A stretch of 64,000 bases of DNA from Balaenoptera acutorostrata. Taxonomy: Eukaryota > Chordata > Mammalia > Artiodactyla > Balaenopteridae. The stretch is taken from positions 37,809,269 through 37,873,268 of the forward strand of contig NC_080069.1 of NCBI RefSeq assembly GCF_949987535.1, in the 5' to 3' direction. The notes beneath the pieces were generated by a model. It saw only the letters and a program-made list of their open reading frames with translations, was not told the origin of the DNA and did not search any database. Of this stretch, positions 45,868 through 58,497 are shown one piece after another. A program made the position numbers and the translations under genes. How positions within the stretch are numbered: position 1 is the first letter of the stretch; each line of letters starts with the position of its first letter.

Positions 45868-46115
45868 TTTATAAGAGCAAAACATTAGAAGCAAACTAAA
45901 TGTCCAACAATAGGTTAAGAATATCAACATAAAATATTAAATATCCATTAAAATTATAGAGAAGCTATATTACATGAAAAATGCCTGAAATTTGATGCTA
46001 AGTTTTAAAAAAAACACAAAATTAGACATACCCTATAATATCATGTAAAACCTTAAAGAAAACCAGAGAGGCAGAGAAATGACAATGTTAGACAAAAAAA
46101 AAAAATACACTTAGA
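45868..46115 (+). mobile_element. Old LINE-1 fragment
   Basis: 'agcaaactaaatgtccaac', 'aatatccattaaaattatag' and 'gaagctatattacatgaaa' follow the layout of an L1M 3' region on the + strand. It is AT-rich and diverged, with no frame. Confidence 0.6.
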
Positions 46116-46766
46116 ATCCCACAGTTCTACTTACAAAACTTTTTGTACCATTGCTAAATTACTTTTAGAATGCAGAAATCCACAGTTAAAAACTGCTAAA
46201 ATGTGAACGTAACAGGTCAGTGCCAAGCACAATTAACAGAGGAAGCAGTTTAAATAATTTAGGACTCGCACTCCAACTCTGCCCCACTCCAGGTAACCTG
46301 CCCGCCTGCCAGCAGACACGCAATGTAGAGAAATTCAGGACACTGGGAGGAAGGACCTGCCAGCCTCGCCCCAGCCCGAGGGACCGCAAGTTCTCACACA
46401 GCTGCTCACAGCTCAGGGTGCGGGGAGCCCGCCACACACCCCCGCGTCAGCCTTCCCCTTGAAGACACGGCTCGCGGTTCCACGAGGCTCTGCAGCGCAC
46501 CTTCTAACCTACTCAGGACGTTCTCCTGCGAATTCCGTCCCCCACAAATAACAAAACCGGAAGCGGCCAAAACGGCGCCAAGGAAGGCGGTTCCGCCGGG
46601 GTGGGCGGCACGGGCTTTCCAGTGGCCGCTCGGCCGGACAAGGTGCCCCCCGCACCCTAAGGGAAGCTGCTGGGGCCCTCGGCTCACCATCTGGCTTACT
46701 GACTGACTTAGCTCCTAAGAGGAATCTCAGAGCCGAACAACGGAGAAAGGAAAGAGAGAGAATCAC

Positions 46767-46911
46767 CTCTTTAAAACAACATCTCGGCCACCACCTCGGC
46801 TGAGGGTCTGTCCATCTGCTCCCTGCTCAGCTCGAAGCACCTGCGGGCGAGCTGCTGCTGCCGGGCGTCCTCACTCACCATCAGCTCCCCGTAGAGGTAG
46901 ATGCCCATGGC
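46767..46911 (-). CDS. AOPEP: AOPEP last coding exon
   Basis: AOPEP (aminopeptidase O) is an M1-family zinc metallopeptidase that trims N-terminal residues from peptides. The catalytic HEXXH region is encoded far upstream, outside this window. This minus-strand exon follows 'gccttccacag'. It encodes 46 codons, AMGIYLYGELMVSEDARQQQ, LARRCFELSREQMDRPSAEV and VAEMLF, ending at TAA (46771-46773). The sequence belongs to the helical C-terminal domain. Four bases after the stop the sequence reads AGAG|GTGATT, a usable splice donor, consistent with a further non-coding exon. Coding bases are 46774-46911. Confidence 0.93.
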
Positions 46912-48778
46912 CTGTGGAAGGCACAGAGGCCAGAGAGCTGAAGGAAAGGCAATCATGTGCCCCCACGCGCTCGAGTGCACAGTCTGCGCTTGTTCCACAC
47001 GGACTTGCTGGCCTGGAAGTTACAAAGACCCTAGAAAAGATAGACGGCCGAATAGCTGTACTTCAGGAACCTGCAGCTTTCGATCCCCTTCTCTTTCTTG
47101 TTCTCACTGCAACCCCCAAGGAATTCTTGGCTATCAATTCCGTCAACAGACCCTGGTGGTTGAACTGACGACACTGCGAGCATTTCTCTAGTGACAGCTG
47201 ACAAGGACAGGGAGGTTCCCATGGTGACTGACCCCCGTGGAAACCCCCGCAGCTGAAAGAAGCACCCGAGGCGCCGTGGGTATGTCACACAGACACAGGC
47301 CATCTTCCCAGGAACGAGTGTGCCTAGCACAGCTGGGGAATGAAGACCACCCCGTCACACGGCGCCACGGGTGGGCAGAGCCATCGGGCCGCCCTGGAAG
47401 ATGCCTGTTGCTCCAGCCCAGCCTGCCAGCTCCCTTCAACGGGCCCCACTACCATGGCAAACACTGGCTCTTCTGTTTCGAGAACAATGACTCACATCTG
47501 CATTTTTCCTACAGTTTTAAAAACAGCCAGTTATGTTCTGGAAAACCAAAAGATCCACTTGGTTCCGCCTTCTCTCTTGTTCTAAGCTTAGTTATGCTAC
47601 AGATTACGTTCTCCTGGAGCAAGTTAAAAGAAGGATCTCAAATACAGCGCAAAAATGAAAACTTGGTGGTTAGGGGTCCAAAAATTCTTTCCTGAAAAAG
47701 CTACGGTAATCCTTATTTGGCAAAGATCATGGTTCCAAATATACTGCAGTTAATTTTGGTTTTCAGAACAGGCCTTAAGTTGCTCTTACATTTTGTCCTT
47801 ATACTCCCCTCTGTGTTTCCAAAACACCTCTTGCTTCACTGTGCAAATGTGACATTTCTTCTGGTACAAAGTCGTGTATTTTTCTTTGCGGGAATAACGA
47901 GCCCTCACTTGCTGGCTGCCCCCTGTACTCAGGCCCTCTCAAAAGTCCCTTTGTTGCCCCTACCCACAACCCTCCACCCGAACCGAAACATGGCTCCATT
48001 CTGTCAGCCCACAGTGCCCGGCAGAAAGCTCACTCAGAGGCACGCACTGGTCACGCCAACAGGAACGAGCTGCAGCCAGCTCCCCGCAGCTGACAGAAGC
48101 CACGGCACATGCACCACCATGGACAGCCACGCTGGGGGACACGGTGTGGCGGGGTGCTGACCGCCACAGGCTGCGGCCCAGCAGAGGCGGCAAGGAAAAC
48201 ATCTTCCAACGGGTTCGTGCACGCACGTGCTTCCTGTGGGCTCCTTGCAAGGTGATCGCTTTCCCTGGTGAACAGTGAGGAGCGTTCTCACGGGAAGGAA
48301 ACTCAGCACAGGGTTCCACCTGGTGTGGCAGGTGCAGATACAGACCAGACTGTCCCAGCCAGCCGGGGCTCTCCCAGTCTAATCTTCATACATACTTTAA
48401 GTGAGGGCCACTGAAGGCACAGGTACACACCACGGCATCACTAAGCCACAACCCTGACCTAATGAATCTGAGGTTCAAAGATGCAGAAAGCTCATGAGGT
48501 CTGCCCATGCTTCACTGGTAACGGCAGTGGGCCACAGCTACGTCAAACCAAGGGAGCTTCTAAGGGACATGATTCAATGGGATACAAAGACAGAGGAAAA
48601 AAATCAGCTCAAAAGTTTGGTAGGTAAGCACCTAACAACTCTTTAAAATCCTTGAAAAATGTTTAAATATTTGTTTTTAAAATAGAGATGTCGACAACTT
48701 GGGTCCCTGTGTTAAGTGTACTGCATAGTCAGGGGACAGCATTTGAAGAATCCCCATCTGCTGAAAATTGAAACTTAC
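46912..48778 (-). other. AOPEP: AOPEP intron
   Basis: This 1.87-kb intron runs from the GTAAGT donor to the 'ccttccacag' acceptor on the minus strand. I recognise no transposon, RNA gene or exon. The + frames at 47237-47695 and 47717-48160 are antisense to AOPEP and show no family similarity. Confidence 0.65.
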
Positions 48779-48865
48779 CTGATCCTCCTGAAGGAACCTC
48801 TCCACGTTTCTGTATGCTTTTGTGTATTTGTGCTTAACAACAAGTTCACACCATCGATGGCGAAC
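48779..48865 (-). CDS. AOPEP: AOPEP penultimate coding exon
   Basis: This 87-nt minus-strand exon is exactly 29 codons. It lies between an acceptor 'tcctttcttaag' and a perfect GTAAGT donor. It encodes VRHRWCELVVKHKYTKAYRN then VERFLQEDQ, and joins in phase 0 to AMGIYLYGEL of the next exon. This matches the AOPEP C-terminal region. The AAG acceptor is weaker than CAG. The next exon upstream was not found within the window. Confidence 0.92.
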
Positions 48866-51800
48866 CTTAAGAAAGGAGAAAATCCAGTAAGCAAAAAACT
48901 GGTAGGTTTCCTTGGCCTAACAAGTTTAATGATGGAGAGCCTTTCCTGTTAGAAAAAGTTACTCTCTGAAGTATATTAACGTTGTTGACACTTTTAAATT
49001 TCATTTTCATTTAACTTCTTTTACGAAGGAAGGAACCATGAGGTTCCTTCATGAGGAGGGCTGCCAGTCAACTTTAGGGGAAGAAGGTGCATGTTTCACT
49101 TGGGGGTTTTGATGTTTTTAAAGACCATTTTGCAAGATAATAGACGAATGCAAAACGTAACTGGGAAATTAAACACACATCCCTGGGCAGCCAGGCTGGT
49201 GCTCTGCCCTGCAGGATGCTGTCAACGAAGGTTTCCTTTACAAACCACAACTACTTAATTTCCTGCAATAACCGATTTGGTTCAGCGCTGGTGACTGCAA
49301 CAATAAACACAGTAAAAGGAGGAAGACGCTGCTCTCCACATTCCTAAGAGGCAAAGCGCACCCTCTGAGGAGCTCAGGGTGCCTGCCGGAGGGGGAGGAA
49401 GGGGAGCAGCCCACCTTGACGCAGGCAGATCCTGCCACATGCCCACGGGTGTGGGCTGCAGGTCTGCACAACCTACTGAAAACACACAAGCTAAGTGTGG
49501 TTGCCCTTTAGTAAAGATACCTGACAACAGGTTTACAAGCAGGAATTTGCCAGGAAACCCTCCCCCAAACCCTACAGACAACGGGGGGGCTGGATCCCAG
49601 CACTAGCTGCCTCTGCTGATAAGAGGCAGTCTCGCACCCCCCCCCCCCCATCTCTAGGCACCTCAGACACATTCTTTACATGGAGAGTCTACCTACATTT
49701 GGTTTAAGAATTCAGTCCTGGGCCATTTTCTACTGCATTAAAGCCCTCTCAGTTAAATCCGGTGAGCAGTCCACCATTTTATACTCCATTATTGGTTCAA
49801 CACGAGCCATACATGGAAGTGATTATGTGCACTAAAAAAAATAAAAAAGCCTCCTTCCATCACTCTTTGTTTTTACTGCCTTTGAAAGAGGGAGACCCTT
49901 TATAGTAATCCATTTGTGGCAATAGTAAAATGTAAGCAATTTCAACATTTTGGCTGGGGCCCCTGTAAATTATATCATTACCCACTGATGGCCGGATCTC
50001 TTCTTTAATCCACCATAAACAGATTTACACACAAGCAATTAGGAATGAAATAAAGAAACATCTTTTGGAAAGAATCCTTCCCCTAAGCTACAGTGCACTC
50101 TGAGACACGAGGGGGTTCTGGTGGTGGGCCCTTTGCTTACAGGCAGTCAGGCCCTTTGAACTTCTAAGAAAAGGATGCCAACAAACTTTTTATATTCACG
50201 AAGGAATTTCAGAGGCACATGGAAATGAGCTAATAGCCTTGGATCATCACAGCAAAAGGGAAGCAGGTTGGGCTGGACAGGTCTTGGAAATCTTTCTACC
50301 TTCAACAAAATGTTCTCTTTCCTATACAGCCAATAGAAATTAACACCATAAAAGGGAAAGGGTAGCCCTTAAAATATCTGGAGAAGAACAACTGAACAGA
50401 GCTCAGATACTGCACCAACCAGAGAAGAAGCTACCAGAACAACCAAAGCCCCGCTCTCGTGCTTTGGTTTGAGTACCAAAGGCTGAGCACTGGACAGAAC
50501 CCAAATGGGCCCCTTGGATGCCTCCATTTCTCGTTTCCGTCCCAACTCACAGAAACCACCAGTCCCATCCACGCACCAGTGGATGTGTTGTGTCTTTTTG
50601 TTTGTGAGCTCTGTGAAAGGAGAAGGCCCCGGCAAGTCAGTGTGGCCCGGTGGGGTGTCCGCCATGCGGCATGAGAGTCAGGGGACTGGGGGCCACATGC
50701 TTTCACTTCTCACCACTGCACAGGGGGACAGCTGTACCAGCTTTTAGGAGAGACAAGCATAAGAGAACTCTTGTCAGCTTGACAGTGATCTAACGACTTG
50801 GATCTTGCAACCTGATCACACCAAGCCTTTGACAAGGACAGCGGTTTATCACTCCAAAACTTGGGGACACTATATTTTTTTAGATCTGATTTTGAGAATG
50901 GAGGCATTATTGGCCTCCCATTTTTTTTCTCCCTGTGCTCTCCTTCATCTTATTTACACATACAGAAATAACAAAGCATAAATTAGGGTCTGTTTCCTAG
51001 TAGGATAAGGTCCACAGAGGGGCAAAAGGCAGGGCCAGTCCCACTACGACGACTGGAAGAAGATCCAAGAGCTGAGCTGACTGAAAGAGGCTCTTTCACA
51101 ACCAATATGAAGTCAGCATTTCCACTCCCCTTACTGTTAAAAATAGTTAGTTGTCACAATTAATAAGAGATCTAGTCTTCTGACCCCTGAAGGCTAACAT
51201 GGCGTCCAGGAAATAGAGACCAACCCCTCTCTCCACCCCACAAAGAGCAGAAAAAACAACAAGCCTTTTCATTACAAAAGAATTAAACATAATTCAAAAT
51301 TTCAATGACAGGATGTTTAAAAGACATCACAGAGATGCTGTGTGAGGCTGAGGGCCCAACAGATTATCTCTTGCTTCTGCCCAGGGTTTCTACTTCTCTT
51401 CGCATTTCTTTGAGAAACAAAGAAAATTTTTATCTTTTTATCCTCTAAACTGTCCAGGACCCACAATTCGCAAGGCCACTTGTCACACCTGGAACGGGGG
51501 TCTTCCTGAAAAGCTGGCAGCAAAGTGACATTTGTCACAATTTCTCCCAGCAATATTTCCACGGTGGGCACTGATGGAATACCTCCTTTCTCCAGATCAC
51601 TGAGAAACTTAAAAAAAAAATTCCTGACAGAGGTCACCACACTTGTATCTAGCTCCTTCCTCTGTTGATAATGGAGGAAAGTGAAGTTCCCAGTGCTGGG
51701 AAGCATCAGAGAATTCAGAAGCAGAGGCAGGTCTCTAAGAAGAAAGCTGTCTGTTCTGTAGATCTGCTCTTCTTTATTTTCTAACTAGTTAATTAGTTAA

Positions 51801-54215
51801 TGGTGGTAGTGGTCACCTTGTCTTTTAACTTCCTCAGTGAGGTGAAAAGTAAACACCACCACATAAGTACATCTGTGGGAACACCCGGGCCCAGCAGGCC
51901 TTCCACAGCGTCTATGGCCTCTGACTCCGTTCATTTAGCGTCAGCGTTCCATGGGTGTATACATTATGCTAAAACCAATCAATACTTACACTTTGAATAT
52001 TCACATTATTCCGCAATGTCTCAAGAGAGATTAAAAAATTTAATGACTTTTTCAACGGTGACTCAGATTCATAAAATCATTCCAAACTCATGCTAGGAAT
52101 CACCTGAAAGCCTCGAGCCAGCAAACACCTTAGCCCTGAATTCCAGCAACGGGGTCAGGCCACAGACAGGTAAGGGGCAAGGGCGAGGGACGGCGGAGCG
52201 GGCAGGAAAAGAATAAGAAATCTCGAGAAAATCAGAAAAGGGATGTTTCAGGAGTGGGAAAAGGCAGAGTTGCCCGTGGTGGCGAGCAGCAGGGTCGGAG
52301 GACCTAGAGCACCAGCACCTCGTTCCAGCCGCCCCAGAGCGTGCGGTGTCGCAGGGCACTGGAAGCCTTGCCTCTGGAGCACATGCCCGTCTTTTCCTCA
52401 CTGAGTCTTCAGTGCAGACAGCAGCTGGTCTGGCCCACCTCCTGCCAGGACAGGAGTGCATCCACCGCCCACGCCACGCTGAAGGTTCCATAACACAAGC
52501 AAAGCATTTAGCAGTCCCTGGCACACGAATGAGGGGGGATGATGATGAAGAAAGGGAACGCGGGTCCCTGACTCTTGCAACAATGAAGATGTGCACACAC
52601 AGGTGTGGCACCCATTATACTTTGGTCCAACAAAAATTAGCTGGACTAATTAGAACACTTTTCAAAGTGTTCTGCTTAAGGGACGTTGAACAGAAAAATG
52701 ATATGGGTGGTTGCCTCAGTGCATGGGTGGGTTTTAAATTAGCAGTGCTAATTTACACCTTTGGAAATGAATTCCAGAAGTTTCCAGGTTTCCAAAGCCT
52801 CCATGTACAGAGGGTGAGGAGCGCACAAACATCAATGCTCTCCCAGGAGTGCCCACTAATGCAATGGTTCTTTGGGGCTGGGGGCACATGGGAGGGTCTT
52901 AGAATTTGGGGTAGGAAGAAGGAAGGGTAAGCCTGCAGAAGCCCATTCATGTCAGACCCACGTTTGGTGATAGGACATTAAAACCCTCCTATAATTCATG
53001 TAACTGTAACTGCTCCAGGATGGGGGACCCCCGACCCACAGCAGGGACTCCCCCGGGAGGATGGAGTATATATATCGGTGGTAACAGGCCCGAGCCACCT
53101 GGGAGACCTGAGCAGACATGTGTCCTGGGTATACAAAACACATTTTGCGCATGATATGTATACATGTGTATGCGCACACACACACACACAGAGAAACAAA
53201 AGTTTCTTTTTTAATACTTTCCCTCACTATATGCAACCGCTGACAGTTATTGTTCTTCCTTCTTTATGCTGGCTGGCGACCTACTAAACTGATTTCATGA
53301 CCCACTGGGTCCTGATCCAGAGCTGTCTCCCCAGGGCGGGGGCTAGAAGAGCCTCTGCCCCTGGGCTGCTGTGGGAACTACCCCAGGTCGCTGCAGTAAG
53401 CGTTAGGATTGTGACTCCCACACAGTAAGTGCTTGTCTTCTTAGCAGGAGTAGCATGTTTCTGGCTTTCATTTCCACTTCAAAAGTTCTATTTCTTGAAT
53501 TTATAAAAACTTGATAGTATCAACTCCAAGGAAAAGTCTGTTAACTGGTGAAAACCGAAGGAGCAAGGTGCCTGTCAGGTGGGTGTTGAGGAGGTAAGGC
53601 ACTGGCGGGGAGTGGGAAGCGGGAGGGAGAGGATGGGACGACACAGCCGAGAAAGAAGAGCCGGCCCACCCTGCGCCTAGACTCAGGACTCTGAGACACC
53701 AGCGCCAGCGGGAGCCCGCAGAGGAAGCAGGGGCTCCTTCAGGGAGGGGCCTCCCCGAGGCCTGGGGGAGCTGGTCCTTCTCATCCACCCTCGGGGAAGT
53801 ATACCCAGGGGCCAGGCGCCTGGGAATTTTCCAAACCCGTCTGTAAAGACAGCCTTGTCCCAGCATCAGCTCCAGGCACATGGCACTTCTACCATTTCAA
53901 GAACGTTATCACTACCCAAGAGGCCCAGGCGAACTGAACGACTTCTGGCCGGCTCCTCTGATTTCCAGCAGTGCTGGAAAAGCGGGACCTGCCTTGTAGG
54001 GTCAAACCACAGCTCAGATTCAGGGACAAGTCCCACGATCCAATGGGCACCTCTGTGATATAACCACACGTACCTCTCACTTAACTGTTCCCTCCTGGAA
54101 AAGGAAAGAAAAACTGCTAACAGACAACCCCCCCCCCACCAGCCCCCCAATCTCTTCAATCTGAGAATTTTAACGCATCCAGAACCAACTCCTATTAAAC
54201 TCTAGAACTCTAGAA
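48866..54215 (-). other. AOPEP: AOPEP intron, first part
   Basis: No AOPEP exon is recognised up to the window end, so this is read as one large intron. It contains a C13 run at 49637-49649, a short CA tract near 53,175-53,190 and a C10 run at 54128-54137. The minus frame at 51317-51706 (129 codons) is the longest unexplained frame; it lacks splice sites I would trust. Unique AT-rich stretches near 49,740-50,060 resemble conserved non-coding sequence only in composition. Confidence 0.55.
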
Positions 54216-54405
54216 CAGGGGTTGCCAATTTTTTCTGTCACAGTGAGTGAGCATTTATGGCTTCTCACCCCATTTGCCCTTGTATCACAAGATCAGCCCT
54301 AGACAATATGTAAATGAGTGGGCGTGGCTATCTTCAGATAAAACTTTATTTACCAAAAAAAAGGGCAGTGGGCTGGACCAGCCAGCTCTAGTTTGCTGAC
54401 CCCTG
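54216..54405 (+). mobile_element. MER20 hAT-Charlie element
   Basis: The element begins 'caggggttgccaattttttc' and ends 'tagtttgctgacccctg', the MER20 inverted ends. Inside it keeps 'ctagacaatatgtaaatgag', 'gggcgtggctatcttcag' and 'aaaactttatttacc'. It is non-autonomous and placental-wide. Flanking 8-mers are only loosely alike, so the target duplication has decayed. Confidence 0.9.
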
Positions 54406-56064
54406 ATCTGAAAAGGAAGCCCACGCCTTAGGCTGCCCGAGTGATGTGCTAACCCCCTAAATCCACCAGCACGACGCCAGAGAACACAGAGCTGGGAGGC
54501 TCTCACGAGCTGGCTCCGGCCAGCTTCTGCCCATTCTGCCAGGAAATCTAGGGTGTTCTTGAATGTGGGGACTTTTCTTTCCTCTGTGGACTGCACTCCT
54601 CTGTACCGAAAAACCTGTGGCATTCGTTTGGAAACAGAGCACCTCTTGGCCTACAGCCCAGCATGAATGCAAGGCGCCACTTGTGGGTAGGGGATCCAAC
54701 ACTAAGGCAATGCGAACTTTAGGAAGAATAATCCCCTCAACCAGGTCACTCCCAATCTCCCTCGCTGACCAGACGCTTCCTCTGCAAATCACTACACCCC
54801 CCCCAGACCCTGTGTTCATTAACACTTTACAATTCTCAATGCTCTTTTATACCTTTTATCTCAAGTTTCTGCTTTTTTTTTTTTTGGTCTTCAATTTTAG
54901 TGTGTTCTCCATGAAGCTACTTCAAAGAAATAATTCTTACATGAGAATGCTCCCCCACAAGCTGCTTATTATCTTATGGACTAATTTTCCAAAGGAGTTT
55001 TCAGACTTTCCTTAAACATAATTCTTCTTTCAATAAAAATGTAATCTGTAACTCCAGTACATATAAAGACATATTAGGGAGAAAAACATAAGTGGGTTAT
55101 TCAAGCAGTTTAAATCAGTCCGGTAGAAAACATCTTAAACTAAACACTAAACCCCCTTGGCTGGGGGGTGCGGGGAGCTGGGTTCCTTTGAGGTGGAGTC
55201 TGCAAACCAGGGTCTTACAGAAGCCTAACTGTGCCTGAAGAGTAAGTGGGGTCGCAGAGGCTGAGCAGACGCGCTGCAGGGTTAGACAAAACAGCTCAGT
55301 GTTAGCAACTTGGCTAACACCCCAAACCTGGCTCTGGTAGCCACTGTGCCATCAACAAAGCACATTACACAGTCAAGGTCGGACTCAGAAAATCAGCTGG
55401 GTTGCCACTGTCACTGCAAGCCTGGAGCCAGGGTTTGTTTTGGTGCACACTCGCTGCCACGCTTGAAAAAGCACCTGTGGCTCCTGCACACGGCTGCTTC
55501 CCTTGCTTTATTTTTGAATAGTAAAAATTATAAACAGGTAGCTTTACATGTGAACAACATGGATATATTATTTTGTGTTTTTCCTTATTCTCCATTTGCT
55601 GCCGTTGGATTTACTAGCTTAGTGTGGCCCATATACTTTAACGTAATAACAACCGCAGGGCATCCCCTCATTAATATACTACAGTTCCATTAGTCTTTCA
55701 ATCCTCTGACGATGCCAGAAAGTCCACCTCAGTCAACTGTGTCCCAGAAAGTCCCAAAATGTGCTAATAGCCTTTAGCTTTTTACCAAGAAGGCTATGAG
55801 GGGTCAAGTCAACAGAGGTCAAGGACATCTGCGGTGGCACTAGATGGCACTGCTGTGGCCCCGCCTCATCCAGCAACGCCCTAGGTTAGTGGGATGACCT
55901 GATACTGGTATGTCCACATCCCGTAACTCACCTCTTGGGCCCAGAATTCCTCAGCTCCACCCGCTTCCCCATGGGTCACTCTCTCAGAGCTGTGTCTTAC
56001 ATCCTCTCCAGCCCAATGTTCTTTGAAACTGCTGTCTCCTTATTCAGTAGTTTATGCCTTTACT
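54406..56064 (-). other. AOPEP: AOPEP intron, no named element, CTCF-like motif
   Basis: No repeat or exon is recognised. The + frame at 54563-55015 (150 codons) begins in GC-moderate DNA and shows no similarity. A CTCF-like motif 'ggcactagatggcac' is at 55836-55850. Confidence 0.55.
55836..55850 (+). promoter_or_regulatory. CTCF-like motif
   Basis: 'ggcactagatggcac' shares CACTAGATGGC with the motif at 3247 and reads on the same strand. This is resemblance to the CTCF core only. Confidence 0.3.
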
Positions 56065-56181
56065 AACAATAAAGTGCAAGCTCAGTGAGAGCATGGGCCT
56101 GGGAGCCTTCAGGCTATCTCCAGGCCCTCTCTCAATGCCTGGCACATAAGTAGCTGCTTAATAAATGTTTCTGAATGAACG
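56065..56181 (+). mobile_element. LINE-2 3' end
   Basis: 'aagctcagtgagagcatggg', 'aatgcctggcacataagtag' and 'cttaataaatgtttctgaat' are the L2 3' terminus in order. This is an ancient copy. Confidence 0.8.
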
Positions 56182-58039
56182 TACCATTTAAAAAACTCAG
56201 AATGCTTTTCAGCTACTTTGAAATTATAATGCACAGTTGGAAGCTGTAAAATGCTTTGAAGAATGCCACCCATCCTATTTATGACAGGAAGCACTCCTCT
56301 TTTTAAGTCCTTTTGATTTCAGAATTTACTGTTGAAGGGAAAAAAAAATCTGTCCAGGGAACACGGTCTGGGAAGCCCATTAAACCTCATTTTGAGTTCC
56401 ATTTTATAATCTGTAAACAGAAAGACCAAGGCTCATGGCTTTTGTGAGTTAATAAGTCTAACACTGCAATAAACAAACCTACTTTTTCAATTTGTGTCCT
56501 TAAATTAGATTTAACGTTGCTTTAAAGTGGGTTTACTGCTGGTGAGGGAAGCCTGTCTGGCAGCCTGGGCGTGGGGAGGCCTTCCTAGAGCAGCTCCAGA
56601 ACAGCCTTTCCAGCAAGTATTTCGTTTAGGGGCATCTATAACGGTCCAGGATGTCTCATCTGCTCATTCGCATGAGAAAAGATGAGGGCACAGTTGAGTG
56701 TACAGTTGTCACATAAAGATTTCCAACACTTCTCTTCTCCTTCTCTCTCTCACCTTACAGCTCCTTACTCTCAAAGGGCTGAGATCTTAACACTGTTTTA
56801 ACTAAAGCGAATGAAAAGTTGCTCTGTGTACTGCCACAAAGCCAGGCTAGTAAACCCCCTTCGCCCTGAAGTTAAGACAACAAACGAGGCAGCGGAGGCT
56901 CTCAGCTCTTTTTCAAGGGCTCTTCCTAACCTTGCTTGAGTCAGACCCTAAAGCTCTCTGCTCTATGTTAACTGGTTATAGCCGGTAATAACAGGTTTTA
57001 CCAGTTATAACTAGAGCTGTGGCAACGTGCAAAACAGGGATCGTCCAAACCTGCTATCGGGATCATCACACCAAGTGTGCACGTGGAGAGTGACGGTGAG
57101 GATCCAAGGTGATGACAAACATCGAGTTTTATATGTTCTCTCAGGCAAATTCCAACCTTTCTTCCTTCTCCTATGTATATACTACTTCATTTAATGACAT
57201 TAATGCTATTCAAGGCAGCTGGCTCCAAAAAGTAGAACTCAGTAGCCCATGTTGAGTCCACCCTGAAATACAGCACAGTGAGCCTTCCCTCCCTATCAAA
57301 ACGGCACACTAAATGGTAAAACATTCCAATATGGAATTCCACCTCCTTTCCTCATTTCATTAACATACGACACATGGCCTTTGCTGAAAAAAAGGACTTT
57401 TACTGTTGGCAGAAAACTGACCATGGGTTACTTCCTCTGAGAAACTCTGAAGGGACACTCGTGCTTTCTCTCCATTTCCTCAGGGGCGGACGTGACTGAC
57501 TCCAGAGGGCCTCACCAAGTCTGCCAAAAAGGTTCACTCCCTCCTGAAGGGGTTTCCCTACAGCTTTAGTTATCCAATCACCTTATCCTGTCATATACTA
57601 GTCACTCTATTCCAGAATACCTGGAGATCCAGGAAATGTCATTCTCCAAAAAAATAAGTACTGGGTATTAAGGATGAAGTGGTGAATAAAACAGACAAGA
57701 TCCTGCCCTCTTTGAGCTTACAGTTCAATAGAAAGTCTAAGAAAAATCCAGTAAACAGGCAGGAGCAGACTCACGTTAGTGACAAACGCCCTGACAGGAG
57801 ATAACAGGGTGCAATGAGGGCAATGGGAGTGACCCAGGGATGTAGTCAGGAGACTCCGTAAGAAAGGGCCACTCAAACTAAGAGACAAAGGAAGAAAAGA
57901 CACCAACTGCTGAACGGGGCAGCCTAAGCTCAGTCGATTTCCAGCCTTACCACAAGTTCCATGAAAAAATTCAACCCTCCCTTAACCCATTTCTTCTTAG
58001 TGGCTATTTCTTCCAATACCTTCCTTACGGAAGATAGAG
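56182..58039 (-). other. AOPEP: AOPEP intron, possible old repeat at right
   Basis: Most of this stretch is unique and unnamed. About 57,600-57,880 ('gaataaaacagacaagatcc', 'gagcttacagttcaatag') resembles a common old mammalian repeat of L2/CR1 character, but I cannot fix the family. No exon is seen. Confidence 0.45.
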
Positions 58040-58497
58040 AAATGGACTTTAAAAATTAAACCCGAAGGCTTAAATGTAAGAGCTAAAACTATAAAACTCT
58101 TAGCAGAAGACACAGACATAAATCTTCTAGACATTGGATTAGGCACTGGTTTCCTAGATTTGACACCAAAAGCACAAGCAGAATAAGAAAATACAGGTGA
58201 ATCGGATGGCTTCAAAATTAAAACTTCTGTGCTTCAAAGGACACTTTCAAGAATGTGAAAAGACAACCTAAGAAAATGAGAGAACATTTTTGCAAATCAT
58301 ATACCTGATAAGGGTCTTGTATCTAAAATATACAAAAAACTATTATAATTCAATAATAAAAAGAAAAACCTGTTTAAAAATGAGCAAAAGATCTGACTAG
58401 GCATTTTCCCAAAGATGTATAAATGGCCAATAAACAGATGAAAAGATGCTGACCATAATTAGTTAATAGGGAAATGAAAATCAAAACCACAATGAGA
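58040..58497 (+). mobile_element. LINE-1 fragment, older copy
   Basis: 'ttaaatgtaagagctaaaac', 'tagacattggattaggcac', 'agggtcttgtatctaaaat' and 'ccaataaacagatgaaaag' follow L1 ORF2 end sequence on the + strand. The match stops at 'ccacaatgagag', where L1 should continue. The next element appears to start there, so a younger L1 may have landed inside this one. Confidence 0.75.

Larger units (their letters stand above)
43632..46766 (-). other. AOPEP: AOPEP last intron carrying the microRNA cluster
   Basis: The intron would run from the donor 'agag|gtgatt' at 46766 to the acceptor at 43632. It holds pre-miR-23b, pre-miR-27b and pre-miR-24-1 in transcription order, plus an old L1 scrap at 45,868-46,115. 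The remaining sequence shows no further gene. A moderately CpG-rich stretch lies at about 46,440-46,660. Confidence 0.6.

Noticed and set aside
52346..52930. 194-codon + frame antisense to AOPEP
   Set aside because: There is no similarity to a known family. The frame crosses unrelated composition blocks and overlaps a long frame on the opposite strand.
56965..57015. Inverted repeat 'taactggttata' / 'ccagttataac'
   Set aside because: The arms match only over about seven bases once aligned properly, too little to call a structured RNA or regulatory palindrome.
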